NCBI GenBank assembly: GCA_951799445.1
Contig: OX637289.1
Coordinates: forward strand, 124,001 to 188,000
Source: Pseudisothecium myosuroides
Lineage: Eukaryota; Streptophyta; Bryopsida; Hypnales; Lembophyllaceae
DNA length: 64,000 nt
Direction of reading: 5' to 3'
The position numbers and the translations under genes are program-made. Positions within the stretch are counted from its first letter, which is position 1. The number at the start of each line of letters is the position of its first letter. Below the pieces are notes generated by a model that was given only the letters and a program-made list of their open reading frames with translations, was not told where the DNA came from and did not search any database. This document shows, piece after piece, positions 1 to 10,386 of this stretch.

Positions 1-720
1 TACTTTAAAGGACCGACCGCCTCAAAGTCATGGAAACCCAATTCAAAAACGTTCGCACCTTCCACCAACAAGTTCTAAAAAAACTTTATCATCTAAAATA
101 GAATTTACATGGGCCCCACACAAATCATTGCATATTTTAGGACGTGTCACAAAACTAATTAGCCTAATTCGCTGTACTTTAAAGGACCGACCACCTCAAA
201 GTCATGGAAACCCAATTCAAAAACGTTCCCACCTTCCACCAACAAGTTCTAAAAAATCGCTGTAATCTAAAATAAATTTTACGTGGGCCCCACACAAATC
301 ATTGCATATTTTAGGACGTGTCACAAAACTAATTAGCCAAAGTCGCTGTACTTTAAAGGACCGACCGCCTCAAAGTCATGGAAACCCAATTCAAAAACGT
401 TCGCACCTTCCACCAACAAGTTCTAAAAAATCACTGTAATCTAAAATAGATTTTACATGGGCCCCATACAAATCATTGCATATTTTAGGACGTGCCACGA
501 AACTAATTATCTTAATTCGGTGTACTTTAAAGGACTGACCGCCTCAAAGTCATGGAAACCCAATTCAAAAACGTTCACACCTTCCACCAACAAGTTCAAA
601 AAAATCACTGTAATCTAAAATAAAATTTACGTGGGCCCCACACAAATCATTGCATATTTTAGGACGTGTCACAAAACTAATTAGCCTAATTCGCTGTACT
701 TTAAAGGACCGACTGCCTCT
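1..720. repeat. 174-bp tandem satellite, four full copies plus a partial fifth
   Basis: The phrase TACTTTAAAGGACCGAC recurs at 1, 175, 349, 523 and 697, so the period is exactly 174 bp each time. Copies differ by a few substitutions only (for example CACCTTCCACCAACAAGTTC is shared). The array is cut by the left window edge, so its true size is unknown. A monomer of 150-180 bp is the usual length class of plant centromeric or heterochromatic satellites; that role is inference. It ends at about 720 in a short run of degenerate CCCTAAA motifs. Confidence 0.95.
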
Positions 721-1133
721 AACCCATGTAACCCTAAATCCTCTAAACCCCTAAAGCCATGCCTTAATGTGAATTGGGCTCATGGAAGTATAGCAAACGT
801 TGTATTTAATTTTGGTTTTAAAACTTTAAATTCATGAAACGCTTGCATGAAATTAAAATTATCGTGAAGTTGAAATTTTCTTACTATTCACAACTTGTAG
901 GTTGATTTCTTTCATTGATTTCAAGACCGAATCCATGACTTTACATGAATTGGACTCATCAAAGTAGTACAACAAAGGTTGTATTTTACTTTTGATTCAT
1001 ATTTTCAATTAGGTTACCACTTACTGCATGTGTTTAAAATTATCATAGATTATTTTGAAATATCCATAATATAGTTACAACTTTTGGGTTGTTTCCACCC
1101 CAGTCAATATCGATTCGGGGCCAAAAGTAGAGG
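721..1133. other. AT-rich spacer with degenerate telomere-like motifs
   Basis: Starts with several CCCTAAA-like words at 735-765 and continues as AT-rich sequence. I see no gene, RNA or element boundary here. Confidence 0.5.
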
Positions 1134-2020
1134 CACCATTGTGTAGATGCTTGAAACGGCTTTCCAAAAACATATTGCACTTTATCATCCGATTCTTTCA
1201 ATGGTGACAATGGATGGATGAAGTTTGAACAATCCAAACTTCATCCATTCGTAACTCATGCATACAACATCCAATCCAAGAGTGCCACATCATCCGAAAA
1301 TCCTAGGAAGAAGACCTACAACATGGTCCAACCCAAATTGAAACGCCCTTCTTTCTACAGAAGCTCAAACCAAGGCACTTGGATATAGGACCCCCCCAAA
1401 ATATCTAATTTTAGCCTAATATAATCCCACCACCTTGTAGAGGCTTTTACATGCTTTCCAAAAATGTGTTGCACTTAAAGATCCAACGTCAAAAATAGTG
1501 GCAATTGATGGATGAAGTTTGAAAATCAAAACTTCATCCATCCATATCTCATGCATACAATGTCCAATGTCCGAGTGCCACGTCATTCCAGGCTCCTACG
1601 AGTAAGACCTAAGACGTCATGTTCTCAAAATGGAAAGATGCTTCTTCACTCTAACCCCTAAACCACACCACTTGGAGATATAACCCCAATGAATGTCTAA
1701 TTTTAGCCTAATGTAACCCCACCACCTTGTAGATGCTTTTATGTGCTTTCCAAAAATGTCTTGCACTTAAAAAAATCCAACGTCAAAAATAGTGGCAATT
1801 GATGGATGAAGTTTGAAAATCAAAATTTCATCCATCCATATCTCTTGCATCCAATAAACAAGTGCCACGTCACGTTCTCGCCTTTACAAGAAGGCCTATC
1901 CATTAATCAACCCAAAATGAAATAAAATGCCTTCCACGAGACTCCAACATGCTCCCCATTCCTCTATTTTTAGAAGTACAAGAGATTTTCAAGGGCGTTA
2001 ACAGGGTCACCATATCCTTA
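1134..2020. repeat. Three diverged tandem copies of a ~295-bp repeat with an internal hairpin
   Basis: The phrase CACCTTGTAGA.GCTT begins units near 1134, 1431 and 1723, giving spacings of 297 and 292 bp. Each unit carries TGGATGAAGTTTG, a short loop, and its inverse CAAACTTCATCCA, forming a 13-14-bp perfect stem. The stem stays intact in all three copies while flanking sequence has diverged. There is no long open frame. It could be a satellite or tandem MITE remnants. Confidence 0.8.
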
Positions 2021-2835
2021 ACAGGGTCATCAAAGCCCTAATGGGCTTTATAAGTCCTAAGAGGGTTCAGGGTTCTTAATGGGGTTATCGAAGCCCTAAT
2101 ATGGTTTTCAAATCCCGCAAGGGTTTTCAAAGCCTTTAACATGGTTATCAGAGCTCTAACATGGTTTTCAGGTCCCAACAGGGTTATCAAAGCCCTAACA
2201 AGGTTTATAAGTCCCAAAAGGGTTTTTGAAGCCCTTAACCGGGTCATCAAAGTCATAATGGGGTTTTCAAAGCCCTTAACAGGGTTATCGAAGCCCTAAC
2301 ATGGTTTTCAAGTCCCGCTAGGGTTTCAAAGCCCTTAACAGGGACTTCGAAGGCCGAATGGGGTTTATAAGTCCTAAGAAGGTTTTCAAAGCCCTTAATA
2401 TGGTTATCAAAGCCCTAGCAAGGTTTATAAGTCCTAAAAGGGTTTTCAAAGCCCTCAACAGGGTCATCAAAGCCCAAATGGAGTTTTTAAGTCCTAAGAT
2501 TGTTTTCATAGCCCTTAATAGGGCTTTCAAAACCCTAACATGGTTTTCAAGTCCCAAAAGGGTTTTCAATCCTAAAAAGGTTTTCTAAAGGCTTCAACAG
2601 GGTTTTCAAAGCGCTTGTAGGGTTTATAGCCCTCCTCCATGGTTTGGAAAGCCTTAAGAGGGTTTTTGGCCTGATTTTCTATGTTTTGAAGGGTATTGTA
2701 GGATTTTTTAGCCTTGTGTCATGGTTTTCAAAGTTACAAAAGGGTTTTTAGTTGAATCATAGGATTTTGAAGGCCCTAGTAGGATTTTTGGCCCTATATT
2801 AGGATTTTCAAAGCCCCTTTAGAGTTTTTTAATAT
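1994..2835. repeat. Minisatellite of ~20-bp palindromic half-units
   Basis: Dozens of variants of GGGTTTTCAAAGCCC and AGGGTTATCAAAGCCCTAAC follow each other with little unique sequence. The core GGG-TTT-CAAA-CCC is nearly self-complementary, so both strands read alike and both give spurious repetitive open frames (ALKTLLGL-type and SPKKVFKAL-type peptides). The AGGGTTT content suggests kinship with telomere repeat, which is inference. Confidence 0.9.
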
Positions 2836-3264
2836 GGAAGTATGTCAAGTGGTCAAGTTGCATTGACTTCTAGTTCAAAACCGGATAAGCAAAAAATGAT
2901 AATATTTACTTATAATTGAATTTGAAAGGAATTTTGAAATTTTCTTTTTAAAATTTATAGAAAAAGATTGGTGATAGCATTAAAAAATCTAATCGTATAG
3001 ATAGAATTTAAAAATCAAAATTTGCAACTTTCATTTATATATTAATTCCAAAATGTTCTTCCAAATTATAGTTTGTAATGGTTTTTCTTAAATCGTCAAA
3101 TTTGGAGATAAATCCAGACATTTAGTGTTTAAAATACTTTCAAACTAAATAAAATAGAAAGTAGCAATTGCATAGCCATAGAGTGCCACCTACGAAATTT
3201 GCTGCCTATGTGGCAAATCCAACGCCTGAAAGTGTTCATGATAACAGGTTTCATCTCCTTTTGC
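2836..3264. other. AT-rich spacer
   Basis: No gene is seen. The only structure is a direct repeat of GCCTA(T/C)GTGGCAAAT at about 3204 and 3264, roughly 60 bp apart. Similar GTGGCA words recur near 27300-27360 inside a CACTA element. Confidence 0.4.
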
Positions 3265-3268
3265 CTAC

Positions 3269-4014
3269 GTGGCAAATTCAACGGCCAAGAGCATTTCCAC
3301 CATAATCAATCTACGGCAAAGATGCATCCACGTGGTGCGCACATTCGGTCCAGCGGGCTCTGAAGCCCGAGAGTGTCCGCCGTTGTTTGTGGTTGGCCAA
3401 GCGGTCCTTATCTCCTCCGTGATTCTAGATTTTGCTACGGCAGGGGCACCCGCAATCCAGGTGCTGGGTTTTTTCAAGCTCTTGCTTCGTCGCTACCAAC
3501 TGCGAGAGGTGGTTCCCTGTGGATTCGGAAACCCTTCTCGTGGATTTTGTTCTACGGCTGTGTCCACCGATTCTTGCATTGCTTGATTTGGTGCATTCTT
3601 GGGTTTTATCCGGAAGCAAGGTTTCGGAATTCGCGGAGTTTGCGTGGCATTTGTGCGTCTGTGGGTCAGCTCCGTGGCGGTGCCAAGAGCAAGAGAACGC
3701 CAGGTGCCACACATCCGTGTCTGGGAGCTGCGTCTGTGGATCAGCTCTGTAGCGGTGCAAAGAACGAGAGAACACTGGATGCGAGGGTGGCTTTTGTCGC
3801 TGTTCCGGCTAGTTTAGGAATGCACAAGGCTTCCGTGCTTGATTCCTTGACTGTGGAACAAGGGTTGTGATTCGATTCCGTGGTGGCAAACTCCACCGCT
3901 TTGTCGAAGCGCGGGGGTTGAGGGCCGTGAGGACTGCCATGAAGCCACGGACAAGGCTATCAAGGTCACGGTTGTTTGTGATGGTTGTTGGCGCAAGAAG
4001 AAGCCCGGCACTAG
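3269..4014 (+). other. GC-rich gene-like segment with 75-bp internal duplication
   Basis: Composition changes sharply from AT-rich flanks to GC-rich, and open frames overlap on both strands. I recognise no protein family. A 75-bp direct duplication (TGCGTCTGTGG.TCAGCTC at 3654 and 3729) is in phase, so it would give two 25-residue repeats in any frame. The segment may be the 5' part of the gene that ends at 4395, or a decayed sequence. A function cannot be assigned. Confidence 0.35.
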
Positions 4015-4395
4015 GGTTACAGTTTCACTGGCAAGGAACAAATTTTGCCTGGGGCCATCGGGAAAGGCGCTTGGATTGCTGCCAAGGCGTTGAAGCCCAT
4101 TGGAGTGAATTTAAAGGAGACCCGTGTGGAGGTGTCGAAGATCATCGATTGGAGAAGCGGCTTGGTGGCCGTTGAAATCTCTTCGCTCCCCGAGCGAACC
4201 ATATCCTGCAGCGTGCATTGGAAGAAGTCCGGCAACTTGGTAAGTGCATCTGCTTTCGGGTTTGGGTTCAATTCGATCGGATTCTGCAATTTTTGAAAAA
4301 CGAGGAGACAGGTGTCGGAGTTGCTGCAGACCAAAGTCGATAGTTTGAGGGAAGCCGTCGATTTTGAACTGAGCATTTGGTGCTTGGACTGCTAA
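4015..4395 (+). CDS. Unrecognised gene, last two exons
   Basis: Two exon-like blocks join in phase. The first (about 4015-4239) reads through residues such as GKGAWIAAKALKPIG and ends NL before a GTAAGT donor. The second (4312-4395) follows an ACAG acceptor, reads VSELLQTKVDSLREAVDF and stops at TAA 4393-4395. Phase 0 is kept across the join, and both blocks are free of stops (75 and 27 codons). The start of exon one is taken at the AG after an in-frame TAG at 4012-4014. I do not recognise the protein. A non-coding GC-rich island with chance open frames remains possible. Confidence 0.4.
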
Positions 4396-5318
4396 GAGAG
4401 GGTGAGGCTCTATGGGCTCGTGGACATCTTTGAGCGACCCCAGCAACATTTGCACGCAGGTTTCGAAGCTAGATTTTCATTTCTTTTTTGACAGGGAAGC
4501 GTAGTTCATTCACTTCAGGGAATGTCTAAATTTAGGAGCCTTGTTATAGCTGGAGCCTTGTCCATCTCGTCCAGGTGTGACGGTCAATCAGTGCTTGGGT
4601 CATTTTTGATTTATTTGACTTGTTTGCACTTTGTATAATAACGTTTTCAAGTACGCTCTTCCAGGGTTGTGATGAGGAACCGCATGACAGGGAGTATTCC
4701 TTCTTCGTTTGGGAGATTGAACAACATGTTTCTTTTGTAAGAATCTCACACCTCAAGTCCCTTCTATCCTTCAAGTTTTCATCATTTCTCCGACCCAAAT
4801 CTTCATTAATTCCCACTATTTGCTTATGCCTAAGTGTTCAATTTTTTATATTAGCGTAATCCAGACCACCAAAACTAGACAAAGCTCTACTTAGTAGGAC
4901 TGGTAATGCTGTAAATTTCTGCAATTTTTCATGCAAAAGTTAACAATGTGTCAAGCCTGCTCATTATGTAAGTGTCCCATTGTCAAATTAAGTGTCTCAT
5001 TTGTTTAGTTTTACATTGGTGTAAACATAGTAATATTGATTTTAGGGTTTAGGTAATCTGTCGTTTAACTCTTGTCTCTATTCGATTGCCCGAATGACCA
5101 AACGTGATTGTTAGGAATTGAAAGAAATCCTGTTGGAAGCTGTTGGAAGTTTAAAAAATCTCTTCCATCAGAACAAAGAAATCATGTCCTACAGTTTTGA
5201 ACGATGAAACATGTTTTGGAAGTTATTGTTATCAACTGTCTTGTATCTTTTTGTAGTTTGGGCACTTTTGTGTGTATGAGTTAATATAATGGAGTCAGTA
5301 TTAATGTGATCGCTGCAG
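4396..5318. other. Intergenic or intronic sequence, no feature seen
   Basis: AT-rich with short open frames on both strands and no recognisable motif. It could contain further exons of the LRR receptor that begins at 5319, but none is visible. Confidence 0.35.
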
Positions 5319-6239
5319 CCAGCTTGACAACAACCAGTTTGCCAGTAACACCATGCTTCCTACGTCATGGGCCTAAACCCTAAAACCAAACTTTTGAAAC
5401 TGTGAGTGCATCCTAAACTCTCTCTTTTTAAAATTGTCCTTTTGCTTGTTTCTTTTCTTTGTGAAGTTACGGTGTGTGTGTTTTTAATAGAAAGTAAGAG
5501 TAAGAGAATGCGAGTCAGTAGATATTTAAAATTTTCTTGAGCCTGGAGATGCTGGGTGACTTATGTGTGAGATCAATGCTGTGTTTCTTTCTGCAGGGGT
5601 TTGCGGAACTGTGGGTTGACAGGAGCCATTCCAAACATGGGCGGCCTTCCAGTGTTGGAAGTATTGGATTTGAGTTACAATAATTTTGCAGGCCCTATTC
5701 CCAATACAACATTCCCTGCGAATCTCACATCCCTGTAGGTTACCCCAATTATTAAAATTTCATACCACAGCTCTGCTCTTTTCTTTGACGAAAAATTAAT
5801 AACCTTGCATTTCAATCGTCATAATGCACTTCAAAGAATGAATGATTTTAGAGTTGTATTGAACTGCCAAAAAGTTGTATTCTCAATTTGACCGTAAGGT
5901 GTTTGTGGTTAACACAAACGTGTCAATTTATGCAGAGATTTGTCGAACAATAAGTTGACTGGCGAGGTTCCTGATTCGATTGGAAACCTGCAAGATATGG
6001 AGATTCTGTAAGTTCTCCATGTGGTTTAATTAGGAGAACTATCCCAACACACTCTTGATTCATGTTGTTCTGCTAAATTGCAGTATAATTAGTGTTGCAT
6101 TATGTGCGTTTGTTGAACCAAACTGACCGCTCTTCTGCAGCCTGAACAGGAGTTTGAATGACACTAATCTCAGTGGAGCTGTTCCAGCAAGTTTGGGTAC
6201 AGGAACGATATTCCAGAACTCTACAGGAATCAAGCTCAT
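5319..6239 (+). pseudogene. LRR receptor kinase (subfamily VIII-1 type) ectodomain fragment, four exons
   Basis: Four consecutive exons at 5319-5401, 5597-5734, 5936-6007 and 6141-6239 all have GT-AG borders and the same phase (CT|N inside a Leu codon), as expected for LRR-per-exon genes. Peptides include LDNNQF, GLRNCGLTGAIPNMGGL, LDLSYNNFAGPIPN, DLSNNKLTGEVPDSIGNL and LSGAVPASLG. The LRNC.L.G.IP pattern is typical of plant LRR-RLK VIII-1 (relatives of HPCA1). Exon 1 is broken: after PTSWA an 11-bp TAAACCCTAAA insertion brings a stop and shifts frame before TKLLKL resumes. Neither the signal peptide nor the kinase domain is visible nearby. In these receptors the ectodomain is extracellular and signals through a cytoplasmic kinase. 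Strand and family are well supported, subfamily moderately. Confidence 0.8.
5374..5384. repeat. Interstitial telomere motif inserted in an LRR exon
   Basis: TAAACCCTAAA sits between codons for SWA and TKLLKL, where family members have about two ordinary codons. Sequence on both sides fits the LRR consensus, so the motif looks inserted or substituted, as in telomere-sequence patching of a double-strand break. Confidence 0.7.
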
Positions 6240-7785
6240 GTAAGAAATGGTGCCAGTTTGTGATCTGTGTCTGGAAAACCATATTTTGCAATAACTGGTT
6301 ATTGGAATTAGAATCTCTTTTCTTAGAACTCCAATAATCTATCAAGTTTGGAGAAATTAGCCCTTGAATTATTAGCAATTTCTTGCTGTATGTGATTCAT
6401 TGTCCATCTTGCTAAATTGTCGTGATTTCTGGCCCCAAATATTGTGACATTCGTCTTCACAAACAAAGCTTTAAATTGTGCTTGCAAAAGCCGTCCAATT
6501 TTGATTGCTACAGTGCAATGAAATCAAGGAATTAAATTCACAAATTATGGTATTCCGAAGCAGATTTCTGCCACTGTCAAGCAGTTGAGCAATGGTGGGG
6601 GGGGCGGTGAATCGGAGGGATGAGAAGGGTTGCTATTGGGGGATTGTTACCAAATTCTAGACCCAAGTAGTATATGGGAAAAGGGCAAAAGGAAGACAAT
6701 AATTCCTCACGGTTTTGGCGAAAGACAGGTGGGGCAGGGAAGAATCGCAATGCACTACGGCTGCAAGAGAAGTATTATTGCCGTGCCCCTGTTGGAGCTT
6801 TACAGGTCAGTCCCCTAAACCCTACACTTTCTGTCCTAAACCCAATTTCTCCCGTTCAAATCTTATCTTGTTTGCAATTGCATATCCTATTGAAAAGATG
6901 CTATTTTTTTCACTAACCTCCGCCCAATGATTTTGTTAAGGTTAAGAATTGAACGACTAAGTTCATCAAATGTCATCTATTCTAGTTATACAGGTGGCAC
7001 TTGTTATGAGAATTAGAGCCAGGTCACTTGGAAGCTATACAAACTCTGTGTTCATTAGGCGTTGATTGTGTTGGTGCGATTTCACACCACATTCTTGTTT
7101 CTTTAAGTTTCAATGAGTGATGGAAGTGCTTATTTCAATTGCGGTTTGGAATGCAGGGAGGGAATTCTGGAGACACATTGGATGGGGCAGCAAGTGGACC
7201 ACTCCATCTGTAACTGGTTTTGGAAATGAGCACATCCTCCAGAATGTAATTTTGATCTTGAATGTAGTTATTGTGTTCCGTGTGATCCTTATAATGCTTG
7301 CGTTTACTGATGTTGTTCGAATGCATAGGATATTTGCTTTTCTAGAGTTGTAATTCATATATCTGATTATTGTATCAATTGATTTCTCTGGAACCGGCAA
7401 CAAACCATCGAGGTGCCAATAGTTATAGGCTCCCCTATGTATTATCTGTTACATATTTAGCGTGACGCTGTTACCTTTTTAGCTTGTGCAAAGTCAGAGA
7501 TGCCTCCTTTGCTTGGAATTGAGATTTGAAAACCTTGGAACTTGCCTAAACTGGAGGCTTTGATTGGTTACTAAAGGATGGAAAGCTATTGTGAGAGTCG
7601 AATTCTTGTTTTTTTTTCCTTCTGGATTGCTGAGAGAGGTAGTTCGTTTGGTTGTGGTTCTTAGTTTTGGGATTTGGCTACTATATATGTTCAGAGCTTA
7701 GAAATTTGATGCGGAAATGTCTGATTGGGTAACCTGCTGATGCAGAAGGAATCGGAATGATGACTCTAGTTTCTTCCTGGCACAG
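6240..7785 (+). other. Decayed exon-like blocks of unknown identity
   Basis: A block ending at 6807 reads FWRKTGGAGKNRNALRLQEK and reaches a CAG|GTCAGT donor. The next possible exon after an acceptor at about 7156 begins GGNSGDTLDGAASGPLHL and then meets a TAA. I recognise neither. The blocks lie between two LRR-containing segments and may be the remains of one or two genes. The rest is intron-like and AT-rich. Confidence 0.3.
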
Positions 7786-7890
7786 GTTTTGATCCTATCG
7801 AATAATAAGCTTGCAGAGTGGCCAGGTGCTGTGTTAGGCTCCGTACCAAACTTTCAAGAATTGCACGTTGCTTACAACCCTTTTCATGAG
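7786..7890 (+). pseudogene. Isolated leucine-rich-repeat exon
   Basis: A 105-bp (35-codon) block with a CACAG acceptor and a GAG|GTATAC donor, phase 0 at both ends. It reads VLILSNNKLAEWPG, then GSVPNFQELHVAYNPFHE, a clear intracellular-type LRR (LxxLxLSNNxL...LPxLxELxVAxNP) rather than the GxIPxx plant-receptor type seen at 5.3-6.2 kb. It therefore comes from a different gene. No adjacent LRR exon is clear, so I score it as a fragment; a working multi-exon gene with unrecognised neighbours is the alternative. Confidence 0.55.
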
Positions 7891-8380
7891 GTATACAAAA
7901 CGGTCTCTAAATTTTCTAGTTTCTTTTACGGCAAGACACATTGCCTGGCATGTCTTTTCTGTGTTAAGTGTAATCTTTCTGGTTTGTGGCAGCACTGTTT
8001 TAGTGTGTAGCGTGTGTTTTCTGGCTCAAGTTTAATTGGTATAGGTATTCAATGCTTGAGTGATGCTATAGATAAGCATACCTTTCTGAGAATCCACAAT
8101 ATGTAAGTTTTTTGGAACATTTTCTAGGAAATGACTTTTGGTATTTCAAATATCTATGTTTTGCAGGTCCTTGCAGCAATAGATACTGGCTACATCAAAT
8201 CACTACTACTAGATATTATCCCGAAAAATTAACACCAACGACCTCAAGTCAAAGAGGGCTAACTTAGACTCTTCAAGGTGAGTTTTGCGCTTTCCTTGAT
8301 GTATTTAAAATTTTTTTCGGTACAACTGATCATTTGAAGGATACTAGAGCTGACGTTGTGTTCTGTGTTTTGGGTTCTAG

Positions 8381-8515
8381 TATAGGCCCGTGGCTCTTGG
8401 ACAAGTTTTTCCCAAAATATCTTCACAAAGTATTACCAGCTATTCTTGATGGTGGGTTAATGCTCGATGGGCGGGGATTCAGGGTGCGCGTGGCACAACT
8501 TATCGGCGACATGAG
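8381..8515 (+). pseudogene. Unrecognised exon (GPWLLDKFFPKYLHKVLPA)
   Basis: An open block with a TTCTAG acceptor and a GAG|GTTAGT donor. It reads IGPWLLDKFFPKYLHKVLP and then a basic GRGFRVRVAQLIGDMR. It looks protein-coding (hydrophobic/basic periodicity, no stops over 45 codons) but matches no family I can name. Its 3' end overlaps the first unit of the 37-bp minisatellite that continues to about 8660. Confidence 0.4.
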
Positions 8516-8660
8516 GTTAGTTGTACGTGCTGCGACTTATCACCGGCATGGGGTTGGCTGCACGTGGCGTGACTTATTAGTGGCATGGGCTTGGCTGTGC
8601 GTGCCACGAATACTCTACGGCGAGGGGTTGGCTATACGTGGTGTATTTGGCGAATCAAGG
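8481..8660. repeat. 37-bp minisatellite, about five units
   Basis: Units near 8481, 8515, 8551, 8588 and 8625 share GG(T/C)TGGCTG.(A/G)CGTG...GACTTAT...GGCATG. Spacing is 34, 36, 37 and 37 bp. The first unit lies inside an exon-like block, so the array probably grew from coding sequence. Confidence 0.75.
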
Positions 8661-9188
8661 CAGTCATGTCCCCTAGAATCGCTACCAAAAATTCAAGAAA
8701 ACTTGAGGTATCTACTTGCTGCTATCGCCTTCCGATTTTGGAATGTTTTGTAGAGTCTATGGTTTGAAATTGTTGGCTGTATTCTTCTACAGAGTTGAAT
8801 TTCCACAAAAGCGCCTTAAGAAAGCTTTTTAAAACAGCTTTCAATTCATTTAGTCATTCTTATGACGGCAATGAGCTTATCATTCTCCATGATCTTGGTG
8901 ATAGACTAAATTGAAATCAATTGTTTCTTGACTTTTGTGAGCAGTGGGCTTCAAGCGGCTAGAGCGATGCATAGATGGTATCATAACCAGCATGAATTTA
9001 CGGACAATGTGCAGTGATCTGTAGGTATGATAAGCTGATCATGCGAATCCATTCCATTCCATTTCATTACGGTAATTCAAAGTTTCTAAAGCTAGCCTAT
9101 GGCCCTATTGATGTTCTTTGTCACATTGTAACCGTTTCTTTCTTGCTTCAATTTTTTTCGGTTGGTGGCATGTTCCCTTGTACAGCAG

Positions 9189-9335
9189 ATGTGTTGATGG
9201 CATTATCGTCAGAAGCACAATATGATTCTCTTATTAACGTTCAAAACTCTTCCAGGACTTATAAGTATCTTAAGAAAAGCAAGGATTCTCCACCTGTGAA
9301 CTACAAAGTGGAAATTAGACGAGGCTCCAATTCAG
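9189..9335 (+). pseudogene. Unrecognised exon (VLMALSSEAQYDSL)
   Basis: A 147-bp open block flanked by a TACAGCAG acceptor and a TTCAG|GTACAC donor. It reads VLMALSSEAQYDSLINVQN, then KYLKKSKDSPPVNYKVEIRRGSNS. Hydrophilic and lysine-rich, with no motif I recognise. A second possible block just upstream (8943-9010, GLQAARAMHRWYHNQHEF) may belong to the same gene. Neither has a clear start or stop. Confidence 0.4.
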
Positions 9336-9399
9336 GTACACAACTGTTCATGAATTACCAACACGTATTGGCTTATTGATTTAACATGTGACCCTAAAC

Positions 9400-10360
9400 C
9401 TTGAAAGTTAGGCATGTTCTATGTTGTTGTTATTTGACTTTCGTGTATGTGGGTTATGTTTCTACTGTATGGATGACGTTCGGGAAGAATTCATCATTTA
9501 TCTGCCGTTGCTGCAAGTTGCATGCTGGGAAAAACCGTAAATTTGAGTGCAATCATATTTGCTTTTATTTCTCATATCCATACGGTGATTATTGTAAAAG
9601 GAAGAAGCATTGAATGTCTTGGTTTGAGATTGCACAGAGTGATGATTGTCGATCATAATCTTTAAACTACCTTGATAATCAGTGAGTGTGGACACAGATT
9701 GACCAGATCGTAGCTTGGAGAAGTTAATCCTGGGAGATTGATCAGAATCTCGAGCTCAGGAGACAGGTAAATCTTCTACCTTTAGTCCCTTGTAAGCTTT
9801 TATTTGTTATGCAAAATTTGGTTCTTGAATTGACAGTTATTCTCGATTTATTATCGTTTTCAATATGACATTCACGATATATTACATCTTCTTTGTATTG
9901 CAGGACTAGTACAAATTTCGAATCAAAGCAGCTATGGCCTATGGGCTATTACGTAAGGAAATTTTGTATTTTGTCACTATTTTAAAAATTTGCTTGCTTA
10001 TGGTATTTAGTTATAGATTACATTTACAAGTTACATGTGAAAGCATTGCATCTACAGGTACAAGTACGACTTCACTTAAGATTACGTGCTAGTCTTTCCA
10101 GTGGTCTTTGGTTGTGATTTGAAACGCCTAAACAGTAGAAATGATTCCTTTTAAGTGATAGAAAATCATTTAGGTTGATTTAGGGTCAAAATTGGGGCAT
10201 CTTTAGCCCTAATTTTGACATTAGGGCTTCCACAAAACTTAGAATTTTCAAAAAAGCTTTACACAGTTGTCTTTCTTATTGGATTGTGATTCCAACCGTA
10301 TACTAACATCGCCAAAAGTATAAACACACAAGAACTTATTTTCTCTATGGGACCCCCCTG
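9400..10360. other. AT-rich spacer
   Basis: No gene or repeat boundary recognised. A short GKNSSFICRCCKLHAG-like frame at about 9478-9540 has paired cysteines but no splice-supported context. Confidence 0.35.
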
Positions 10361-10386
10361 TAACCCTAAACCCTAAACCCTAACCC
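10361..10386. repeat. Interstitial telomere repeat (CCCTAAA)
   Basis: TAACCCTAAACCCTAAACCC followed by TAACCC, directly adjoining the first unit of the 326-bp satellite. Confidence 0.9.

Noticed and set aside
2038..2588. Repetitive open frames on both strands in the minisatellite
   Set aside because: They arise from the palindromic ~20-bp unit. No start context, splice site or known domain, and both strands give equivalent frames.
8199..8213. CACTACTACTAG as a CACTA element end
   Set aside because: No inverse partner, no duplication and no subterminal repeats nearby.
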